The translations under genes and the position numbers were made by a program. Under the pieces are notes generated by a model that was not told where the DNA came from, made no database searches, and worked only from the letters and a program-made list of their open reading frames with translations. Positions 21,434-33,892 of a stretch of 64,000 bases of DNA are shown here, one piece after another. Position 1 is the first letter of the stretch; each line of letters starts with the position of its first letter. This DNA comes from Talpa occidentalis (Eukaryota; Chordata; Mammalia; Eulipotyphla; Talpidae): contig NW_023601433.1 in the NCBI RefSeq assembly GCF_014898055.3, positions 44,883,876-44,947,875 on the forward strand, read 5' to 3'.

Positions 21434-22924
21434 TACAGTTAGAGAAGGTTCTGAAAGAAGATGTCCAGTAGTCTTGGTGGACCATTAAAAGGAGAGGATA
21501 GGCAAGAGTCAAAAGCAAATGTGAGCCTCTATCAAATGAGGCCAACTCTCAGGACTAGATGATCATGACATACACATTGAAAATCACCCAAAGGCTCAAA
21601 AAGTTAAACAACCATCATGTTTATTTGAATTGAGTTTTATTTTTAAAAATTGTTTCACACCCTCTTTGCCCCATCCGAATGCCAAACTATTTTCAGTGTC
21701 TGATACTGCATGATTCGCAGAACAAAGCTGTAGAAGAATATCAAAACAGGCTCTCCCGCATGAAAATTTTTCTGGGGTGTCCTACTCCCTGACAGCCACC
21801 CGGGGTCCTGCACCTGGCTAAGGTCAGGCCTCCATTGAGCCCCTGGCCACCTCCCTCTCAGCTGTGCCCCCTTCAGCCACCTTCCCCTCACATCCTGCAA
21901 AGCACTCTATGCTTGGCCTTTCTCTAATCTTGTCCTCTTAGGACCAAGCTTGCTATGGGTGAGGAACTAAATTACATTAAACAGTGAGTGTGTTAATGGG
22001 CTTGTATTAGCAAGGCCCTTTAAGGGATAAAGTCTTAATCCAGAGAAATAATTTGCAACGCTAATTGGCTCAGTGACAAGGTAATGGAGCTGGTTTAGGG
22101 AGGAGAGCCTGGTGGTAGCATCTTAAGTCACATCTGAGAGTGTTGCCTGAGCAGGCTTGATATGGCTGGACAGAGGCCTAGGGTTGAGGCTCTGGCTAGA
22201 CAGGAGCCACGTGCACATATAAAAAGGTCACAAAGGGACATTTGACCCACTGTCTCTATTAAGTCCTACTTATCTCAGTGATCTCATTACTGATCTCTCA
22301 GAGGGAGAGGTGGCGGTGAAATAAACTCATTTGTGTGAATCTCTACATGTTATCACCAAACTATTAGGTAATAGATTTATTTGGCTATAAATTATAGAGT
22401 TAATTAGCTAAAACATAATTGGTTGTACATGTAAGGTCTATACACCCACTGAAGGTTATGCATGGATGAAAGGATTATAAGTAATAGATGTAGTCTTGAA
22501 AAGTTATATACAAATGTAAATGTAAACCATTTTTAAATGCAATAAAGAACACTGCTAATTAAGGAAATCCTATAATGATACCAATTTTTAAAAAGGATCC
22601 TTTGTAAAATGATTAATCACCTCTAAATTTAGAATCTTTAGACTGTTATAGTAGTTTATTTGAACATGTACACTTATATACCATAATTGTATACATATGG
22701 CAACCCCTCCACACCAGTCTTACTTTTTTTTTTTTGGTTATTCCTATCCCAATCTGCAGCTATGAACAATCCAGGCCCTACTAAGACAGTGCAGTTTGCC
22801 CACCTTCATTCACATAAGAGAAGGTCCCCCTGAGAATTTAGTCACACCAATATATCAATTTTGCTCTTCATTGTAAGTAATTATAAAGAAGACCTTTTGG
22901 AAATGGAATCATTTTTATAGAAAT
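21434..22924. other. Unassigned AT-rich stretch, candidate conserved blocks
   Basis: No named repeat and no gene. Two blocks, about 21975-22120 and 22360-22640, are free of repeats and rich in TAAT/ATTA words of the kind bound by homeodomain proteins. That composition is only suggestive. Confidence 0.35.
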
Positions 22925-24135
22925 AAAATGGGTTTATAATATTATATTAGGTTTCAGATGCATAACATTATAATTTGCTTTCATATACACTATGTTATGG
23001 TTTGAACCAAAAGTCTAGTTTCCATTCTCTACCATGTAATTGATGCCTTTTATCTGATATATCTCTTCCACTCCCTCTTTCCTTCTGGCAAGCAGCATTT
23101 TGTTCTTAGAGTCAAAGAGTTGTTTTTGTTTTGTTTATTCATTTGTTATATTTTCCACATTTAATGTAAACATAAGGTATTTGTCTTCTCCATCTGATTT
23201 ATTTCACTTAGCATAAATACCCTCGAAGTCCATACAGTTTGAAGATGGCAAAATTTCATCTTTTTGTATAGTTGTGTAATATTCCATTGGGTATAAATAC
23301 CAGGTCTTCTTTATCCAATCAGCTGTCAATGGGTATTTAGGTTCTTTCCAAACCTCAAGTTCCATAAATGATGCTGCAATGAACACAGGGGGCCAATATA
23401 TCTCTTTGAATATGTGATTTTGGATTCTTTGGGTAAATATTCAGAAACAGAAGAGCTGGATCAAATGGCATTTCTTTCAACTCATAATTTTTTGAGGAGT
23501 CTCCACACTGTTTTCCAAAGTGACTGCAATGGTTTATATCCCCACCAACAGTTTTTGAGGGTTCCTTTTTCTCCACACCCTCGTCAGCACTTATTTCTTG
23601 TCTTTTTGATAATAACCATTCTCATGGGTGGGAGGTGTTGTTATCTCATCATGATTTTGATTTGGAATTTCCCTAGTGATAGGTGATGATGAGTCTCTTT
23701 AGATCTGCTATTGACCATCTTTATGTCTTTTTTTTTTTTTTGGAGAAATGTCTATTCAGATTATCTGCCCATTTCTTAATAGGGTTGTTTATTTTTGTAT
23801 TTCTGTTGTATTAATTCTTTATATATTTGGATATCCACCCCTTGTCAGATACATAATTTGCAAATATATTCTCCCATTCAGCAGGTTGCCCTTTTGATGA
23901 TGGTTTCCTTCACTATGTAGATGCTAAAAAGCACTTGTTTACTTTAAGTACCACTTGTTTACTTTTAATTTTGTTCCTTGTTGTTGGAGACAGGTTCACA
24001 AAAACATCACTATGACCAGTGTTAAAGAGTTTACTGCCCATATTTTCTTCTATATATTTTATAGTTTCCATTCTTACATTCAAATTCTTAATCTATCTTG
24101 AATTAATGTTTATGTATGGCATAAGATAATAGTCT
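22925..24135 (-). repeat. L1M LINE 3' region, antisense, 1.2 kb
   Basis: On the plus strand it reads as reversed L1: ttatttcacttagcataaat, tattccattgggtataaata, aatgatgctgcaatgaacac, tccccaccaacagtttttga, tctccacaccctcgtcagca and atatattctcccattcagca. On the minus strand one frame at 23204-23386 gives ADWIKKTWYLYPMEYYTTIQ, the decayed L1 end-of-element peptide-like string. It covers the 3' UTR and the end of ORF2 with many stops, so it is dead. Confidence 0.88.
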
Positions 24136-25654
24136 AGAGAAATTCAATCTCTCTCTCTCTCTTTTTTTATATATGACATTTCCTTCCCTGCTTGTTTCTC
24201 TTATTTTGCTTCTAATTTTGTCTAGGACCTGGGAGACTTAATGGACCATTTCAGATGGAAATGTTGCTGGTTCAGCTTGGTTGGAAAAAGTCAGGACCGT
24301 AACCTCATAGATTTGACTGTAATTTCCTGCTCAACTTCCTGAACAGGGACTTTCAGATTCTTTTAGCCCAGATATTATTATCTGTTTTTAGTATACTTGT
24401 AGGTCACTGACTGTTACTTTATTCTATCATGGTTTTTATGAGCAAGTCCAAAAAATTTCAGTCTTACATGTGAAATAATTACATCTATAATTTCTAGGCT
24501 GGCTTTCACTGCCATATAAGAATATGGTTGAGGAACATAGAATTAAGATGTTTAATTTACAGAAAATACTATATGACAATCACTGAGTCCATAGAGAAAA
24601 AAGGGAAATGGTTAGTTTATTTCTTTGATATTTCATTTTATTTCTTTTTTGACTTAATGTGACTATTTTTGCAATATTCTTTAGCTGTGCTGTGGAAAGG
24701 GGAGTCTCTGAGCCCCTGAAAAATAATCTCATTGCACTAAATTAAGTAACTTCCCCTGCATATTATTTCCTTTTGACTTCCATGAAAGGTGTGATCAGCC
24801 ATTGCTCCGAATGTATTCTTGCTCTTTCCACATTGATCATCACAATTTTTTTCTAATGGTCTATTTCTTAGTAGCTGCCAATGACATGAAACCCAGGAAG
24901 TTCTTATATCATATATCTTGACTTAAGATTTGGAAAAAATAATAACAACAAAGTAGCTCAAAGTTACAACTGAAGTGGGAACAGCAGAGGAATGTCCTGG
25001 AAGTCACTATGTAGCTACCTGGAATAATGTCCAGTGAGGTCAGCTCACTCTACGCTGTTACTGTAGCTATACTAGAGAATGTCCACCAATGGTTATTCCA
25101 ACTGGCCCTTAACCCAACACTGAGAACAAGCCTGGGGCTACAAATCTCAGAGCAGGAAAAGAAATGTTCCACCTTCTCACTTGCACATCCCGAAAAATTC
25201 CCTGAGGGCTTCCAATATAATGTTCTGAATAGGAGGATAGAAAAGTTAATCATATTTTGGTTCATAAATTGTTGAGTTGGTGCATTTATTTGTATGATAG
25301 AGTCATAATGTTAATGATATTCAAAATGGATGGCACATAATGAATTTATAAATCATCTCATTTATATTTCATATGCACTGAATTTTGGTCTTTTCTTACC
25401 AACTGTCTCTCCTTGATCGGAAAAATCTATAATGTAATAATAGTGGAAATCTTAGCATTGTTATTATAGTTTCATCTTTTAGAATCATTTATTGATTATA
25501 CTCTAATACACAATGTCTCTGTGATCATATAAACAATTTTACAAAGCAGGAGGTTTTGGTCATAACAGCTATATTCAGATGTTTACATGGCCTCTCCTGC
25601 AGGATGAACTAAGGTTCTTATACAGTTCAAGGTATATATAATGGACAGGACTGA
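24136..25654. other. Unassigned AT-rich stretch
   Basis: A CT-repeat plus T run lies at about 24150-24168. Overlapping 82- and 71-codon frames on opposite strands at 25027-25275 have no recognisable product. No repeat named. Confidence 0.4.
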
Positions 25655-25830
25655 GAATCAGGGAAAAAAGCTGAGCTGAGAGGTGTGTGTCCCAGGTGTG
25701 AATCCTAGCCCTATCACTCACTAGCTCTATGACTCTGGACAAACTCATCTTACTTTTCTCAGTTGGCAAATGAAGGGACAGGACTATATAGTCTCTGAGG
25801 TCCCCTGCAGCTCTAACATTTTATGTTCCT
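25655..25830 (+). repeat. MIR-type SINE
   Basis: Blocks gtgaatcctagccctatcac, cactagctctatgactctgg, cttttctcagttggcaaatg and ctgaggtcccctgcagctct follow a MIR-like order. Confidence 0.75.
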
Positions 25831-26469
25831 ACAACATGGAAGTTCTAGCAATAGGGTAAATGGAGAAATCAGGTGTGGCAGAATGGTAATGATTTCCTGT
25901 TGTGTAATCTAGGAGAACAGAGAAAGAGAGTCACCTGGCCAAAGTATGAATATCTGGGGGACAAGCTGAATCAGAAAGACTCAAGTGGGAAAAACTGGGA
26001 GATTATCAAGGAGAACCAGGGTTTAGATGAGAAAATGGGCACTGAGGGCAAACCAAATCTGGTGGTGGAAGGGCAAGCTGGTGACAGATCTCTTTTCTGG
26101 GACACTCCCAGAAGAAGACCTCAGACTTAGGAAGGACTCCAGGAGTTCAGCACAGAACTAAGACCATGAATTATGGGCATATCCTGGGTCTCCCTTAGGC
26201 AGTTCCAGGTTTGGTGTCCTGGCATAGGCATTGCTGCAGATAGAACTGCAGGTGCCAAACAGCAGTATGTTTTTTTTTGTAATCCAATGATGATGCTCAC
26301 CAGGGTTTTTAGGGATTATTTTCAGAGTGATATTTCAGCATCAACGACTACTGAATCAGCATACTCCAATCACCCAGCTCTCCTTGGTGAAGGACATAAA
26401 CTTCATATTTAGCAGTAAGTTTTTGACAGAGAAATGGATTATTCAATAATTTCTGTTAGCATTTGGGAG
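25831..26469. other. Unassigned non-coding stretch
   Basis: No named repeat. A plus frame of 85 codons at 25873-26130 and one of 79 codons at 26173-26412 lack motifs. Confidence 0.4.
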
Positions 26470-27425
26470 AGAAGAAAACTAAGCATTTGGGGAAAAAATA
26501 GATTCCCTACTTCATATCATGTACCAAAATAAATTCCAAACGAATTAAGTATTTTTAAGCAAATAAAATGGCAAGCAGGGAAAAAAAATCTGGTTATGTC
26601 TAGAAATAAAGTTTAATATCTTTATCAGATAAGATCTACTTATAATGATTAAAAGAGGAATTCCCTAATGAAGAAAGGTATGAAGAACAAAACCAGGCAA
26701 CTCATAAACAGTGGCATAAAATTGACCAGCAAGCAGACCCCAAAAATGCTCAGCCCCATACAGAAATCACAGAAAATAGAAATTGAAACATTTGAGACAC
26801 CATTTCAGTTCATCAAAATGGTACTTGGTGTTGATGAAGACTTGAGAGAAGTGTGAACCCACTCAGAGTGCAGTGCTTTCTGGGAATCATGGACCCTGAG
26901 TAATAGTCACATGGAATATACTGGCATCTTGGCATGGAGATCAACCAGTTATTTCCCAAACCCATTTTCTTATATTCTGGGATTACAAAAGAGGCTACAT
27001 TTCCCAGACATTATAGCTAAGCTTGGGAAACAACCCAAATGCCCAAAAATAGATGACTGGATCAAGAAGATGTGGTACATATACACCATGGAATATTACT
27101 CAGCAATACTACTCAGCAAAAAATAAACTCATGCAATTTGCAGCAACATGAATGGAGCTGGAAGGGATTGTGCTCAGCAAAATAAGCCAGAAAGAAAAAG
27201 AAAAATACCGGATGGTCTCACTCAAAGCAGGAATCTAGAAAACCTAAATAAGGGACCAGGAAAAAGAATAACTATAAGAAAGAAAAAATCAAAACAGCTA
27301 TGAACCAGAGACACACTCTGGGGGAGGGGGCAGAAAAAAGGAGGGATTGGGGTATTGGGATCAAAATAAGGGAGGTGCAATTGTATGGGGACTATAAAAA
27401 TTTAAAAAAAATTTAAAAAAAAGAA
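26470..27425 (+). repeat. L1 LINE 3' fragment, sense, with A-rich tail
   Basis: The left part (from tagattccctacttcatatc, then caaaataaattccaaacgaa) matches the late ORF2 region of L1. The right part contains caacccaaatgcccaaaaat, tggaatattactcagcaata, gcaacatgaatggagctgga and tgtgctcagcaaaataagcc, then a G-rich 3' UTR patch (ctgggggagggggcagaaaa) and an A-rich end. One frame gives DDWIKKMWYIYTMEYYSAIL, a typical L1 end string. No intact ORF1 or ORF2. Confidence 0.88.
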
Positions 27426-28059
27426 GTATGACAATGCAACTAAATTTTTGCCAAAGGACAGGAACAGATGTCAGACCCACCTCTCTAGTCCTGCCCAGAG
27501 ATCCCAGGCAAGGGACTGTCTTTGCTCACTTCCCCTTATCTGCTGACCAGAGGGAGAAGATCCAGCAAAGGATTGGAAATTACAAGGAAGTAAAAGCCTG
27601 AATGGAACAAGCTCCTTCTCAAACCCCAGCATCAGGGACAAGGAATAAAGTTCTTCATGTTGAACCACAGAGGATGGTGATTTAAAGTTATATGCTGTAG
27701 CGAGCATTGTTGTTGGAGACTTTTTGTTTAATGGAGCATTAAAGTTGGGTGCTATAGTGAAAAACATGTATGTGACAATGCTCAGTGGTTGAGTAGCAAG
27801 TAGAGAAAGAAATAGAGGTAGTAAGCTGGATGGTTAGCAAGCAGTGTTAAGTTATAACAAATAATTGGTAAAGCTATTGCCTGACTGCAAAGAGACAAGA
27901 AGCTATTGAATATTTTGAGAGAATTAGATGCCCTTGGAAACAAGAAGACCAGACCATGAATAGCTTTCATTTGTTGAGACTAAAATAACACTTGGGTCCT
28001 CAAATTTCAGCAGGAAGCAGGCTATAAAAGCTGGGCAGTCTCTTCATTGTCTATATGCT
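27426..28059. other. Unassigned non-coding stretch
   Basis: No repeat or gene recognised. Confidence 0.4.
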
Positions 28060-28850
28060 GAGGCTCTGCCGATCCTGAGCGACTGTTTCTCCCAGGGTTA
28101 GTTAATTCCTGGGGATAGCGAGTGACTCAGTAGTAGTGTGCTTTTTTTTTTTTATCCCCAGCTTTATAGTGCTTTATTTTTTTAATTAATTATTTTTTAT
28201 TTTTTTTTTTAAAATACTTCTCCCCACCCCCTCAGTTGAGTCCTCATAGAATTTCCTTCCCCAAGGCACCCATATACCATCACCACAGTCCCCTGTGCTC
28301 CTCCCTCCCTCCCTCTGATCCCTCTCCCTCCTCCTCCCCTGCAGGATGTCTCTGGTTTATAATTGTCTGTTTTGCTTTGTTGTGTTTTGTACTGTTATTA
28401 TTTTTTTTACACTGATGTCTTATTTGGTTCATATATATGTATGTGTGCTTTTCAAATGCAAACACCCCATTCTGAGTCCCTCTTCGCCCCCATCCTCTGG
28501 GTCACAAACTCCCTATTCTAATCACTCCAAGGCTAGGTACCAGACAACTAGGGACACTATACAACCAGAGTCCACCAAATTATTCAGAGTAACCCGTCCT
28601 AACCTGCTCACCTGCTTCACCCATTCCTCCCCACGGAAACCATAGTAAAGCCTTTTGTCCATGTTTTTTCTTCCTTCTTCTTCTCCTGTCAGACCTGGTA
28701 CTACCCTGTGTGGGCCCCTATGGTGTGGCATTTACCCCCTGCCCCATCCCCTGCCTTAGAAACAATAATATGCTATCTTTTCAATAGCCACAATCTCCTT
28801 ATGTCCTGATTTTGTTTATTGTACCGCAAATTTCTATTGAACAAGCCCAG
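28060..28850 (+). repeat. Old LTR-like repeat, copy A, split by an L1 insertion
   Basis: It aligns by eye with 49325-49830. The first part has gatcctgagcgactg... cccagggttagttaattcct (to 28135). The second part (from 28443) has aaatgcaaacaccccattct, agagtccaccaaattattca, cctgctcacctgcttcaccc, gaaaccatagtaaagcc and gtgtgggcccctatggtgtg. The structure resembles a retroviral LTR (late polyadenylation-like segment), but I cannot name it. Orientation is set only by the comparison. Confidence 0.6.
28146..28442 (-). repeat. 5'-truncated L1 tail nested in the old LTR-like repeat
   Basis: The insertion is bounded by gtgtgctttt at 28136-28145 and again at 28443-28452, a perfect 10-bp target duplication. 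It starts with T runs (the reversed poly-A tail). Its minus strand carries ataaaccagagacatcctgc and a G-rich patch, matching the L1 3' UTR seen at 27300-27330 (atgaaccagagacacactct). It is therefore a short, truncated insertion of the same L1 lineage. Confidence 0.75.
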
Positions 28851-29684
28851 TTAAGGCAAACTCATTAATACCAATTTCAGACATTTCATAGAGAAAAATG
28901 TACAAATGAGTTCCTTCTAATGAACAAAATCAGGTCTAATTGTGGAAACTCCCCTATCCCCAGGGTAGAGGGATTTTGTAATGCCTGCCTGGCAGAATTT
29001 CAAAATTGCTGTAACAAGTGGCTGCTCTTTGTTTCCTGTGCTTCCCTCTCCTGCATGGGAGTTTATTGTGCTATCCTGTCCCGATCCACAATTATGTGTT
29101 GGGCCTGAAGAGGGCCATACAAGTTATGTTTGAATTTGTAGGTTTCTGGGTCATGACACACTGCTGAGATCCTGGACATTTGTGATTGGATGGGTTTTTG
29201 AGTTGTTCCTCATGGGAAGGTTACATTTGTTTCATATGGAAAAGAAAATGGGAAGGGAAAATAAATCACTGGTGATCAGAAGGATCAAAAGGCCATGGCC
29301 TAGGCTACTAAGTTCTTTGTAAGATTCTTCCCCTTTGATGGGCTCACAACTAATCTCAGTCTCCATCAGTAATGGGTATGACCCCATGTCTGAGTTGAAA
29401 CAAAGGGATAGGGTTGAAAAGACATCTACAACCACAACCTGGCCTGACCTCCTAACTCTCTTTCCTGTAAGTGGGTACATGCAAGGAATCCAATACAAGA
29501 ATGTAAGACTGGAGAGATAAAACTATAAGTTAGAAGGAGCTTGGATCCCTGAATGACTCTCTGGAGCAGAGCCCTCTCTGTTGGTAGTTGGACTTTATGT
29601 GAATGAAGACATTGTTTCTCATTAGAGTTGTGACATAGGCTGTTTTGGGGAGAACAATCTGCAAATACAATCATTTGATGTATT
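28851..29684. other. Unassigned non-coding stretch
   Basis: No named repeat or gene. Small overlapping frames on both strands at 29232-29674 show nothing recognisable. Confidence 0.4.
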
Positions 29685-29900
29685 GCAGAGTAATTTGATT
29701 GTATTTAAGAGCACAGGCTCCAAAGTCAGACGTCCTGCCACCTACTAGCTGTGCGATCTCAAGCAATCACTTCAGGCCGCTGTTTCCTCACTCATGCAAT
29801 AGGTTTTCTAATATGAATGATTTCAAAGGCTTGTGGTAAAGAAGAAGTGAATTAAAATTTGTGAAGCTTTTAGAACCGAACTGGGCTTTAAGAAAAGTTA
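29685..29900 (+). repeat. MIR SINE
   Basis: Blocks taagagcacaggctccaaag, cacctactagctgtgcgatc and cgctgtttcctcactcatgc are in MIR order. Confidence 0.82.
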
Positions 29901-30084
29901 GCTTTTACATGAATTAGCAATTCTACTTCTAACATCATAGATTTTATTTACTTAGTCAACATTTTGAAGGCACTCTCTGCCAGAAATTTTGATAGTCACC
30001 AAGTAAACATCATTAAAAAACAAACAAACAAATATAACTAAGAATTTGTAAACAAGAATTTCACTTTTTTGTGCCAAGAGAAAA

Positions 30085-30370
30085 CCAAGAGCAACTTGGA
30101 TGTTCCCAAATAAGAGCTTATTCAATAAATTATGCTATATTCATGCAGGGGAATAAGATAATGACACTAAAGAGATCACACAGAAAAGTTTCTAAAAGCA
30201 TGGAAATATAGAAAGATATGCACACAGTGTAAATGTCTGCCTCAAGACCTTATATGTGCTGTACTTTCTGGTTGGACAAAATGACTTGTTCAATAAATAA
30301 TTGTTAAATAAATGAATTAACTGAGAAAGAAATAGTAAAGTAGTACACATTATATAATTTTATTTGCTAA
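30085..30370 (+). repeat. L1M-type 3' UTR remnant, sense
   Basis: The order caataaattatgctatattc, catggaaatatagaaagata and tagtacacattatataattt follows an old L1 3' UTR. Strongly diverged. Confidence 0.5.
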
Positions 30371-30604
30371 ATGTAGACATAGTGGAAAGATTGGGTTCAT
30401 GCCCAAATATTATAACAACTATGGTTGATTGATAATATGATAGGCCATTCCTTTTGCTTATCTATATTTTCTATAACAACTTCTTTTTTATTAAAAAGTC
30501 AATTTGTTTAAAAATGCGAGTTTGTGTATGAAGAGTCAAATGCAGATCACTTTCTAAGCAGAAAGAATCACAATAATACGGAGCCCAGAATAATAAAATG
30601 AACT

Positions 30605-30720
30605 GATTGTATCAAATGCCGTCCATGTGTCACCCACTGTTTCAAAGCTTCCCATGCATCATTCCAGTTTAATGTCACCACAGTCTTATGTGGCAAGTAT
30701 GACTATTATCCAGCAGTGTC
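30605..30720 (-). repeat. MIR fragment, antisense
   Basis: Blocks gcatcattccagtttaatgt, caccacagtcttatgtggca and agtatgactattatcc correspond to the reversed 3' half of MIR. Confidence 0.6.
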
Positions 30721-30809
30721 TCACAGTAGCCACCCTGATATTTCTTTTCCTGGAAAATCTTTTTCTCCCCAGAACTATATGATTTAATCTTAGACCCTGG
30801 CCCAGTAAT

Positions 30810-31350
30810 TTTTTCTTTACTTTCTTTTATTGTGGTAAAATGTATATAACATTGAACAGGACATTTTAACTATTTTTAATTGTACAACTGAGTGGTATTA
30901 CAAACATTCACCTTGTTGTGCTACCAGCACCATCATCCATCTCCAAAACTTTTTCATCTTCTTAATCTGAGACTCTGACCCCTTTAAACTCTAACTCTCC
31001 CTTCCTCTCACCCCCAGCCCAGGTAACTGCCATTCTATTTTCTGTGTCTTTGTAGCTGATGATTCTAAGTGGAATCATATAGTATTTATCCTTTTGTGTC
31101 TGACTTATTAACCAAGTATCAGAATTTCCTTCTTTTACAAGGCTGAGTAATAGTCCATCCTATGTATATATCACATTATGTCCATTCACCTGTGATGGGA
31201 ACTGAGTTGCTTCCATCTCTTAGCTATTGTGAATAACAGTGTGAACATAAATGAGTAATATCTGTTAGAGTCTCTGCTTTCTGTTATTTCAAGTATATAT
31301 CCGGAAGTGGAATCGCTGCATCAGATGGAGCAATTTTGAAGAACAGCTAT
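30810..31350 (-). repeat. L1M 3' region, antisense
   Basis: On the plus strand: tattgtggtaaaatgtatat, ttaattgtacaactgagtgg, tgccattctattttctgtgt, ggctgagtaatagtccatcc, gctattgtgaataacagtgt and tatccggaagtggaatcgct. These are the usual reversed L1M 3' landmarks. Confidence 0.85.
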
Positions 31351-32973
31351 AATATTTTCATTGTGGCAGCAACTTAGTCCTGGGATTCGCAAGAATTCAG
31401 TCTGGTGCCCTTTCTTCGGTGCTTCTTCTTTCTTCCTTGGTCTCTCAACACTCTCTTCTTAACTCTTTAGTCTCCCATTGCTGCCCTTCATCGTTCAAGT
31501 GGGTTACAGAAACATTAAATAGTTGTAAGAGCTTAAAGTGAAATTTAAGGTAAGAAGCTTTGGTAATTATTTTATTCCTGTATATAATGTTGAAGACCCC
31601 TCAGTTGTATGAAAATGGAAGCCAGTTGGGATTCTAGCCTTAACTCCACAGATTACTAACTATATAGCACCCTGGGAAAAGTTAGAAGTTCAGTTTTCTT
31701 CTCTATAAGGAGACTTTTGTTTCTGGTTTTTAGAACAAGACCCTGGGTTGATTAACTAGACACGAGCACATTAGACAAAAATAAAATAGCTTCGTTTTGA
31801 TGAAATACTATTCTGAGCAAGGCATATCGTCTCACGGTTGGGCTAACATTCCCAACCACTGATTGTAACCTATAGGGGATATTCAGATAATGACACACCC
31901 AGGCTCCTTCCTTTCCACTACCACTGGGGTAGGGAATGCATGTGCCACACTGCCTCTTACTTGTGCAAATGGGTACCTCTCTCTATTGCTTATCACCAGG
32001 CTTTACTCTCAAAGTAGCTGAATCAGAAAAACAATAAAGAAAGTGGGAACCAAAATGAAAATTCTCTCTTTTCTGAATATGATAGCAGACAGGTTCTTTT
32101 ATGGTCCATGTGTGTCTTCTCCTGTTCTTGCTCCTCCTAAGACATGCGGTTACACTCCACCACCCAAGGACTGACCGCCTCAGTCTTGTGGGTGGCAGTC
32201 AACTTTTCTCCACTGTGAGAGGCCTGATAAATTTGCATGAGGTTAGGGGAGGGACATCCCCAAAGACCTTGAAAGATGGATCTGGGAGATTTCCCACAGA
32301 CTGAATCAGCCCAGGCCCTGAAGGGATAGAGTGTGGTTTATGACTTCTCTTACAGATGCTTATTTTTCAGATTTACTCACATTGATCTTTGGAATGTGCA
32401 GCTGCCTGAACTGTATGCACCTTCAAAGCTGGATGTAAAACAGACAGCCTGGCTAATCCATCACCTCAGAGCTATACTAACAAAGAGACAAACCAAGCAG
32501 TAGCAGCCTGCCTCCCTCTTACAGCCTTCTGTGTCACTGTTATTTGTATGCCTTTGCAATAAACTACATGTTCACTCTTCCCTCACCCCAATCCCAGCCA
32601 GCCTCTTCTGCTTTAGGAACAGAGGAAGAGAGAAGCCGGCAGTAGCTTATGACCTACAAACCTGGCATTTCTAGTTACCTGCCTTTAAAACTTTACTCCA
32701 TTGTTCAAGACAGTCACCGACACCCAGTTTTTGCAGATGACAGTTTCCTAGAGCCTGAGCCTCGACTCAAGACATTATTACATTTTGGGGGTTCATTTGC
32801 ATTTTTGGCCATCTCCAACACCACCAGCCTTACCCCCCTCCACTTTCCCATTGGACTGGAGGATGAGATTCTCCAGTGGAGGGTGCTCCTGTTTTAGTCA
32901 TCTTTGTGGCACACGCTTGATGCCAAACAAATGGTTGTTGGGAAAAGAAACGAAACCCCATGATCTTAAATTC
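31351..32973. other. Unassigned non-coding stretch
   Basis: Contains a possible worn LTR end near 32520-32585 (tttgcaataaactacatgtt), not assignable. Frames of 67-82 codons at 32101-32897 lack motifs. Confidence 0.4.
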
Positions 32974-32978
32974 GGTAC

Positions 32979-33255
32979 TGTAGGTTAAATGGTTTTTCAG
33001 GCTTTTCTGTCCTCTCCCACCATTAGGATAGCCCTGCCTGATGGGGCACCTGCAGTTGTTACATTGTTGCAAACTCTCTTACTTACTTCTGGCCTCCTGG
33101 CACCCCCACCCCCCACCCCTGCCTGCTGTGTACCTGTTTGCCACACTACATGTAAAGCTCAATAAAAGCCTGAGAAAGCCACGGAGGGCTCCAAGACTCT
33201 CCATTACCTGTCTGCTGGATCAGAAAACCTGCTCAGTGGCCATCCTGGCACTACA
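32979..33255 (+). mobile_element. Solo LTR of the same ERV family, copy 5, internally deleted
   Basis: 277 bp starting tgtaggttaaatgg and ending ggcactaca, with a perfect duplication, ggtac at 32974-32978 and 33256-33260. Compared with copy 6 it lacks about 130 bp, joining cttacttacttctgg directly to cctcctggcaccccc. The deleted part includes the purine-rich patch. It keeps the aataaa signal near 33162 and the U5-like end. Copies 5 and 6 share a U3 variant (attgttgcaaac) not found in copies 1-4, so they form a subgroup. Confidence 0.88.
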
Positions 33256-33488
33256 GGTACACAGTGGCTTCTGAAGGGGTCATGGAGGTAGGCACTCCTT
33301 GAAATGGTGAGTGGGGACTTAAGAAATCTGAGCAGCCACCATGTTGAACCAGATTCCTCTGCCAGTTACAGCGTATGGACTGGAGTCCTGTGGTCTTTGG
33401 AACAGCAATACTTTCATATTACCCAAGGAGCCAGCAGGACCTGTCTTATGTCCATTAAAGCTCTCTCCCACAAGATCAGGAGCCGTCG

Positions 33489-33892
33489 TGTAGGGGCAGG
33501 ATGGGCCCTGAGCAGGATATAGGATCCGAGCAGACTGGGTAAAGGAGGAGTCCAGGAGCCCTCAGTGGGTTTCTCAGGCTTTTTTTGAGCTATTACATAC
33601 ACTGCAGCAACCAGATACATAGCAGGCAGGGGTGCTAGCGGGTCAGGAGGCCAGAAGGCCTCCAAGCCCCCAGCAAGTCTTCACTTTGGACTTCTCGGGT
33701 TTCTTTCTCCCCTTCTTTCTCCTGCCTTGCTCCTGCTTCTGCTTCTCTTGGTGACTATCTTAATATTCCTCCCATGGCCCACAGAAGTAAATAAGACAAT
33801 TTGCAACCATGTAACAACTGCAGGTACCCCATCAGGCAGGGCAATCCTAATGGTGGGAGGGCAGAAAAGCCTGAAAAACCATTTACCCTATA
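33489..33892 (-). mobile_element. Solo LTR of the same ERV family, copy 6, antisense
   Basis: 404 bp. The minus strand starts tatagggtaaatgg (usual tgta mutated) and ends cctgcccctaca. The flanks cgtcg / gctcg are poor matches, so its target duplication has decayed or was altered. It faces copy 5 across 233 bp. The usual aataaa position reads as a mutated sequence near 33585, so polyadenylation here may be lost. Confidence 0.85.

Noticed and set aside
23204..23386. Peptide-like string WIKKTWYLYPMEYY
   Set aside because: Typical of the end of L1 elements; the flanking sequence is a dead L1M fragment.
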